Positions 5,510 to 10,229 of a stretch of DNA of 10,229 bases are shown one piece after another (positions within the stretch are counted from its first letter, which is position 1; the number at the start of each line of letters is the position of its first letter). The DNA is taken from assembly GCA_948852375.1 (NCBI GenBank), contig CAQOYX010000052.1, forward strand, positions 1-10,229, read 5' to 3'. The DNA comes from an uncultured Clostridia bacterium (lineage in GTDB: Bacteria; Bacillota_A; Clostridia; TANB77; CAG-508). The translations under genes were made by a program, and so were the position numbers. The notes under the pieces are model-generated. The model was not told the origin of the DNA, searched no databases, and saw only the letters and a program-made list of their open reading frames with translations.

Positions 5510-8500
5510 ATGAGCAAAATGGAAAAAAGAAAAATTCGGTTTACTAATGAAAACTATTGCTATTGCTATAATTTTTGTAATAATATCACAGCTTTTCCCA
5601 GCAATAGTTTTAGGAGTTAGGCAATCTGAAGGAGTAAACAACATTACAAAAGAGCAACAAGAAATTGAACAAGAAGAAACAAACACAAAAGAAGAAAAGG
5701 AAGAAACAAAAGAACAAGAAAATCAAAATCAAGAAAAAACAGAAGAAAATAAAGAACAAGAAGAAAAAATTAAACAAGAAACAGAAGAAAATACCAAAAA
5801 GGAAAATACAGAATTAGGAAATGAAAAGAAAGAAGATAATGAACAAGCAAATGCAGAACCAGAAGAGGTAAATGAAGAAGAAAATGAACAAGAAAATACG
5901 AAAGAGAACGAAGAACAAGAAGACGAAGAATTAGAAAATTATGATAAAGAAATAAAAACAGAAGAAATAGAAGTACCAATACAAACACTTACAGAACAAG
6001 AAAAAGAACAAGCTACTCGGGATAATAGGAGAAATAATAGAAAAGAGAACACTAAATGAAAAACACTTTCTAAATAAAGATGGGACAATTATAGCGTCAG
6101 TTTATCCGATGAATGTGCATTATGAAGAAAACGGAAAATTAGTAGACATAGATAATTCATTATCAGACTCAAACGAAGAAAAAAGCATGGTAGAAAATAA
6201 ATCAAATGCTTTTAAAATAAAATTTTCTAAAAAGGCTACTAAAAATAAATTAGCACAATTAAAAATAAACAATAGTAATATAAAATGGTCGTTGCAAAAC
6301 AGCAACAAAGTAGAAGCTATAAAAGTAATTACTAAAGGAACAAAAGAAACAGGAAAAACTAGCTTAAAAAATATATCATCAGGCACAGTAAAATATGAAA
6401 ATATATTAGATAACATAGATATAGAATATAATGTTGTTTCTGATAAAATTAAAGAAAATATTATACTAAAAGATAAATCCAGCATAAATCAAGAACTTTC
6501 CTTTGAATATGACACAAATGGTTTGCAAGCAGAAAAAACAGAAGATGGGAAAGTAATCTTTTATAAAGATAATAAAGAAAACATAGTATTTTATTTAGAT
6601 GTACCATATATGTATGACGCAAAAGATGAAATATCAGGAGCAATTGACATAGAACTGATAAATGAAAAAAATAAGCAAATTGTAAAAGTAAAACCAAATA
6701 AAGAATGGCTAGAGAGTGAAGAAAGACAATATCCTGTAACAATAGATCCAACAGTAGAAACATCAATAGATATTAGAGCGATACGAGACACATTTATATA
6801 TAAAGGTGGAGATAATGCAGATGATGTTAAAGATAGAGCCCAAGCACATATACTAAGAGTTGGAAATAACAATAAATTAAAAGAACCAACAAGAATATTA
6901 ATACAATTTGATTTACCACAACTAAATTCAGGAGATCAAGTAATAGGAGCTATGTTAAATATATGCTCATATCCTAATGATAAAGACTGGACCCCAACAA
7001 CAATACCAATACAAATAGATGTACATAAAATGACAACACCATGGGAAAGTACTAAAGCAACATGGAATGCATTAAACGATAAATACGATAATAGAGTAAC
7101 AGACTATGTTAGATATCAATTTGATTTTAACAATCAAATTAAATTTTACAGTCTAGATGTAACATCAATTGTAAAAGATTGGTATGTAACAGGAAACAAT
7201 AATGGACTAATGTTAAAAGACCATTATGAAACATATAATGCACAACAAACAGACGCACATTTCTATTCATCAGATGCAGCTTCAATATATGAAAGTGCAA
7301 GACCATATATACAAATAGTATACAGAAATCAAACAGGATTAGAATCATACCAAACATACCATTTGCAAAACATAGGACGTGCAGGAACAGTTTATACAAA
7401 TGACTACAACGGAAACCTAGTATTAATACACCAAGATGCAACAACACCAGGAAACTTAATGCCAGTAAGCATAAATCATGTATACAATACAAACGATAAA
7501 GACATAGATATAGGATATGGAAAAGGATTTAGACTAAACTTATCACAAACAATAAATTTAGAAACAATAAATGGCATAGAATATGCAAAATACATAGATG
7601 AAGACGGAACAGCACATTACTTAAAAAAAGAGGGTTCAGAATATAAAGATGAAGACGGCCTAAGCCTAACCCTAACAAAAGAGGGAAACGGAAATTTCAA
7701 AATGAAAGACAAGCAAAGTAATGTACTAATATTCCAAAACAAAAATAATACATGGTATCTACAAGAAGCACAAGACACATTTGGAAACAAAATAACAATA
7801 GAATTAAATTCAAATGGTAGAATACAAAAAGTAACAGATGCAGCAGGAGACAGCATAACGCTAACATATGACAGTGGTTCAAGACTATCAACAATAGAAG
7901 ACAAAAACGGAAGAGTAGTAAGAATAACATACAACCAAAACTTTAATATATCACAAATAACATATTGGGCAGATGGGCGGAAAAAGTTCATATTATACAT
8001 ACAATGACCAAAACTTACTATCAACAGTAAAAAATATAGACAATTCACGAATAGAATACGAATATTACTATGAAAAAACAAATAGAGCAAATAGAGTAAA
8101 AACAATAAAAGAATATGGCACACGGAGGAGAACTAGGAAACACTTTAAGCATATCATATGGAGATAATGTAACAAAATTTACAGACAACAAAGGATATAG
8201 CAACACATACACATTTAACAACAGTGGACAAACAATAAGCATATCAGACTTTGGAAAAAACTCAAATGACATAGACAACGCTTATGGAAAAATGTACGAA
8301 TATGGAGAAGGAACAAACAATAAAAACAAACTAACAATAGATGGACAACTATTCTCAATAAAAGACAAAGAAAACAACCTAATAAAAAATGGAGACTTTA
8401 GTAATGGATTAAACAACTGGGTAACAACAAACTGTGATGCAAACGACAAAGTAGAAGATGGAAAATTTAAAATAGTAGGAGACAGTAGTAAAGATAAAAA

Positions 8501-10229
8501 CATAGGTCAAGAAATAAATGTAAGTGGAAAAAAAGGAGACATACTAACACTTGCAACATGGGTAAATAGTAGAGCAATACAAAACAACATAAAAGAAAGC
8601 AAAAAAATATCATTAAGCCTACACTTCAAAAGAACAAATGGAACATTACAAGTAATAGACAAACTAATAAACGTAGACGGAAGCGGTTGGCAATTCAAAT
8701 CAGAAGTAGTAATAGCAGACAGTGACTACACAAGCATATCAGTATACCTAGTGTGCACAAATAACGCAAACGAAACATACTTTGACAACATAGGTCTATT
8801 CAAAGAAGAATTTGGGCAAAGCTATACATACGACGAAAAAGGAAACGTAATAACGACAAAAGACAACACAAAAAATGAACAAACATTCAAATACAATTCA
8901 AACAACAATTTAATAACTGCAATAAACCCAAGTGGAGGAAAATTCGACTATCAATATGACACAAGAAACCCAAACAAATTAATAAGTGCAACAAATTCTA
9001 TTGGAAACAAATACACATTCGACTATGACTCCAAAGGAAACATAACAAATGCAAAAGTAAATGGAAGCAGTGAAACACAAAAAAACATAAACATAAAATA
9101 CAAAACACACGTACAAGAAGAAGGATGGAAAGAACCATCATACAATGGAGAAACATCAGGAAGTGCAGGATTAAACTATAGAATAGAGGCACTAACAATA
9201 GAACTAGACGGAAAACCAGAAAATGCTCACATAAAATACCAAGCACACATACAAGACATAGGCTGGCAAAACTGGGTACAAGACGGAGGACTTGCAGGAA
9301 CAGAAGGAAGAAGTCTTAGAATAGAAGCATTAAAGATAGAACTAGAAAACCTACCAGGATACAGTGTAAAATACAGAGCATATGTAGAAGGGATAGGCTG
9401 GCAAGATTGGATACAAGATGGAGAAATAGCAGGAACATTCTATCAAGGAAAAATGATACATGCAATACAAATAAAAATAGAATATAGCAACAAATATATT
9501 CAAGCACAAGCAGAATATACATCTAATGGAAACTATCAAACAAAACTAACAGACGAAACAGGAAACAGTACACAATACCAATACAACCAAAACACAGGAA
9601 CAATAACAAAAATAACAGACGCAAAAAGCAAAGACACAAACTACACATACGACAACCTAGACAGAATAACAAAAGTAACAAAACAAGCAGGAGGAAAAAC
9701 ATACACAAATGAATACACATACAAAAACGACAAGTTAGAAACAATAACACACAACAGATTCAAATACACATTCATATACGACAACTTTGGAAATGTAAAA
9801 CAAACCAAAATAGGAAACCAAATACTAGCAACAAACAACTATGAAACAAAAAATGGAAACCTAAACAGTGTAACATATGGAAATAGCCAAACAATAACAT
9901 ATAACTACGACAGATTCAACAGAGTAACTAAGAAAACAGGAACAAACGGAACATACAACTACACATATGATGCAAAATCAAATATAAAAACAATACAAGA
10001 CAATGTAAATGGAAACACAACAAACTACACATACGACCTAGCAGATAGAATAGTAAAAGAAAATAATACAAACGGGTTTACAAGTGAATATGGATATGAT
10101 ATAAATAACAATATAAACACAACAAAGTACAGCCAATCAGGAAAAAGCAATGAAATACAATATAGCTATGACAAAGCAAACAGGCTAAAAAGCATAAAAC
10201 AAAATGATGTAATCACATGGTCAAACAGC
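5510..10229 (+). CDS. Giant secreted RHS/YD-repeat surface protein with four +1 frame changes at CGG (partial, continues past window)
   Basis: One protein is spread over five successive frames joined by +1 shifts at CGG codons 5537, 6018, 7978 and 8123. Stitched, it gives about 1,572 residues in the window. The order is: signal sequence (about 13-35, MKTIAIAIIFVIIS); Glu/Lys/Gln/Asn-rich linker (about 50-165); a wall-associated RHS N-terminal region with GEIIEKR and YPVTIDPT (171-414); a DNRLRE-like beta domain (about 417-605); YD repeats; a carbohydrate-binding-like module (about 955-1100); YD repeats; three ChW repeats (about 1192-1324); YD repeats to the edge. Start choice: AGGGAGG is 9 nt before ATG 5510, while ATG 5547 has no ribosome binding site. 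Such proteins are cell-surface or secreted, often ending in a variable or toxin domain, which would lie outside the window. A decaying pseudogene is the main alternative. After 8126 the frame is open for 701 codons with no further interruption. Confidence 0.8.
5537..5540 (+). other. Frame-change site 1 (CGG-T)
   Basis: From ATG 5510 the frame reads MSKMEKRKI then CGG. Without a shift it stops at TAG 5618-5620. A +1 shift here joins it to LLMKTIAIAIIFVIIS, the signal sequence. The shift must occur within 5514-5617, and this is the only CGG codon there. It is the weakest of the four, because initiation at ATG 5547 would avoid the shift, but that ATG has no ribosome binding site. Confidence 0.65.
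5640..6010 (+). repeat. Glu/Lys/Gln/Asn-rich low-complexity linker
   Basis: About 120 codons are dominated by GAA, AAA, CAA and AAT, with irregular units such as KEQEEK, EENTKE and EQENTK. The DNA sense strand is almost free of T over long runs. It follows the signal sequence and likely forms an acidic, extended stalk on or near the cell surface. It ends just before CGG site 2. Confidence 0.85.
6018..6021 (+). other. Frame-change site 2 (CGG-G)
   Basis: The Glu-rich linker ends EKEQAT then CGG, and the unshifted frame stops at TGA 6057-6059. The downstream frame reads IIGEIIEKRTLNEKHFL, typical of RHS N-terminal regions. Stops in the downstream frame limit the shift to 5971-6056. Skipping C6018 or G6021 both restore the frame. 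Confidence 0.8.
7978..7981 (+). other. Frame-change site 3 (CGG-A)
   Basis: Upstream frame: ITYWADG then CGG, stopping at TGA 8005-8007. Downstream frame: KSSYYTYNDQNLLSTV. Together they form one continuous YD repeat. The shift must fall within 7961-8004, only 44 nt. Decoding CGG as Arg gives ADGRKSSYYTY, close to the usual DGR...YxY spacing of YD repeats. Confidence 0.85.
8123..8126 (+). other. Frame-change site 4 (CGG-A)
   Basis: Upstream frame: VKTIKEYGT then CGG, running on to TAA 8165-8167. Downstream frame: GELGNTLSISYGDNVTKFTD, the expected continuation of a wall-associated RHS module. The shift must fall within 8109-8164. No homopolymer longer than GG occurs in the CACACGGAGGAG context, so a simple homopolymer length error does not explain it. 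Confidence 0.85.
8376..8814 (+). other. Carbohydrate-binding-like module within the RHS protein
   Basis: Stitched residues about 955-1100 begin NLIKNGDFSNGLNNW and end NETYFDNIGLFKEEF. The opening (N-G-D-F-x-x-G-L-x-x-W) and the closing (Y-F-D-N-I-x-L) are the hallmark edges of the CBM4/9-like jelly-roll domains often inserted between YD repeats. Specific ligand unknown. Confidence 0.65.
9087..9484 (+). repeat. Three tandem ChW repeats inside the RHS protein
   Basis: Three units of about 44 residues, starting near 9087, 9222 and 9354. They share THVQEEGWKEP / AHIQDIGWQNWVQDGG / AYVEGIGWQDWIQDGE, followed by xAGT or SGS, and RIEALTIEL / RIEALKIEL / HAIQIKIEY. This is the clostridial hydrophobic repeat with conserved tryptophan (ChW), known from clostridial surface proteins. 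The first unit has lost the second Trp. Confidence 0.88.

Noticed and set aside
5537..8126. Homopolymer sequencing errors as the cause of the frame changes
   Set aside because: Sites 1-3 have short T, G or A runs nearby, but site 4 (CACACGGAGGAG) has none longer than GG. All four shifts go the same way and coincide with CGG, while the far longer A-runs in neighbouring genes are intact. Raw reads should still be checked.
7973..8167. Separate 64-residue protein starting MGGKSSYYTY
   Set aside because: It is the middle of a YD repeat between frame-change sites 3 and 4, with no ribosome binding site; its tail after 8123 is out-of-frame sequence.
5770..9838. Long minus-strand reading frames opposite the RHS gene
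   Set aside because: They are Leu/Phe/Cys-rich shadows of A-rich coding sequence, with no consistent ribosome binding sites or domain features.
1..10229. CRISPR array, rRNA genes, insertion sequence or transposase
   Set aside because: No regularly spaced direct repeats, rRNA motifs or transposase-like coding sequence were seen.

Overview
The window is a very AT-rich, Bacillota-like (Clostridia-type) chromosomal segment. Evidence: strong AGGAGG-type ribosome binding sites, sigma-A-like promoters, A/T-rich hairpin terminators, the neighbouring housekeeping genes tlyA and recN, AGA as the dominant Arg codon, and ChW repeats in a giant surface protein. An uncultivated gut-type clostridial lineage is a reasonable guess but cannot be proven from 10 kb.

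Layout. 1-64: tail of an unidentified gene. 96-160: a perfect 31-bp inverted repeat whose right arm carries the -35 box of the following tRNA promoter. 201-275: tRNA-Glu(CUC) with its own terminator, then a short gene-poor stretch with a second hairpin terminator. 554-1357: tlyA (rRNA 2'-O-methyltransferase). 1481-3106: recN (SMC-like repair ATPase), whose last codons fold into a terminator shared with the convergent gene. 3132-3479 (minus): an unrecognised 115-residue protein of different base composition. 3663-5165: lysS (class II lysyl-tRNA synthetase), with a strong terminator. 5510 to the window end: one giant secreted RHS/YD-repeat protein gene, open at the right edge.

The most interesting signal is in the giant gene. 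Read conventionally it is broken into five frames, but the pieces join into one sensible protein: signal peptide, Glu-rich linker, wall-associated RHS N-terminal region, DNRLRE-like domain, YD repeats, a carbohydrate-binding-like module, three ChW repeats and more YD repeats (about 1,572 residues in the window). All four frame changes are +1, and each falls where the upstream frame has an in-frame CGG codon (5537, 6018, 7978, 8123). I found no other in-frame CGG in this gene, nor in tlyA, recN, lysS or the minus-strand gene. Four of four frame changes at four of four CGG codons argues against random decay or sequencing error. It suggests +1 frameshifting, or quadruplet CGGN decoding, at a rare or unassigned CGG codon. 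This is an inference from sequence and needs a genome-wide CGG census, a tRNA search and peptide data.

The housekeeping genes look independently transcribed: each has its own promoter or terminator, except that recN shows no clear promoter of its own and may be read with tlyA. The RHS gene has its own promoter and is probably a cell-surface or secreted adhesin, wall protein or polymorphic-toxin carrier whose C-terminus lies outside the window.
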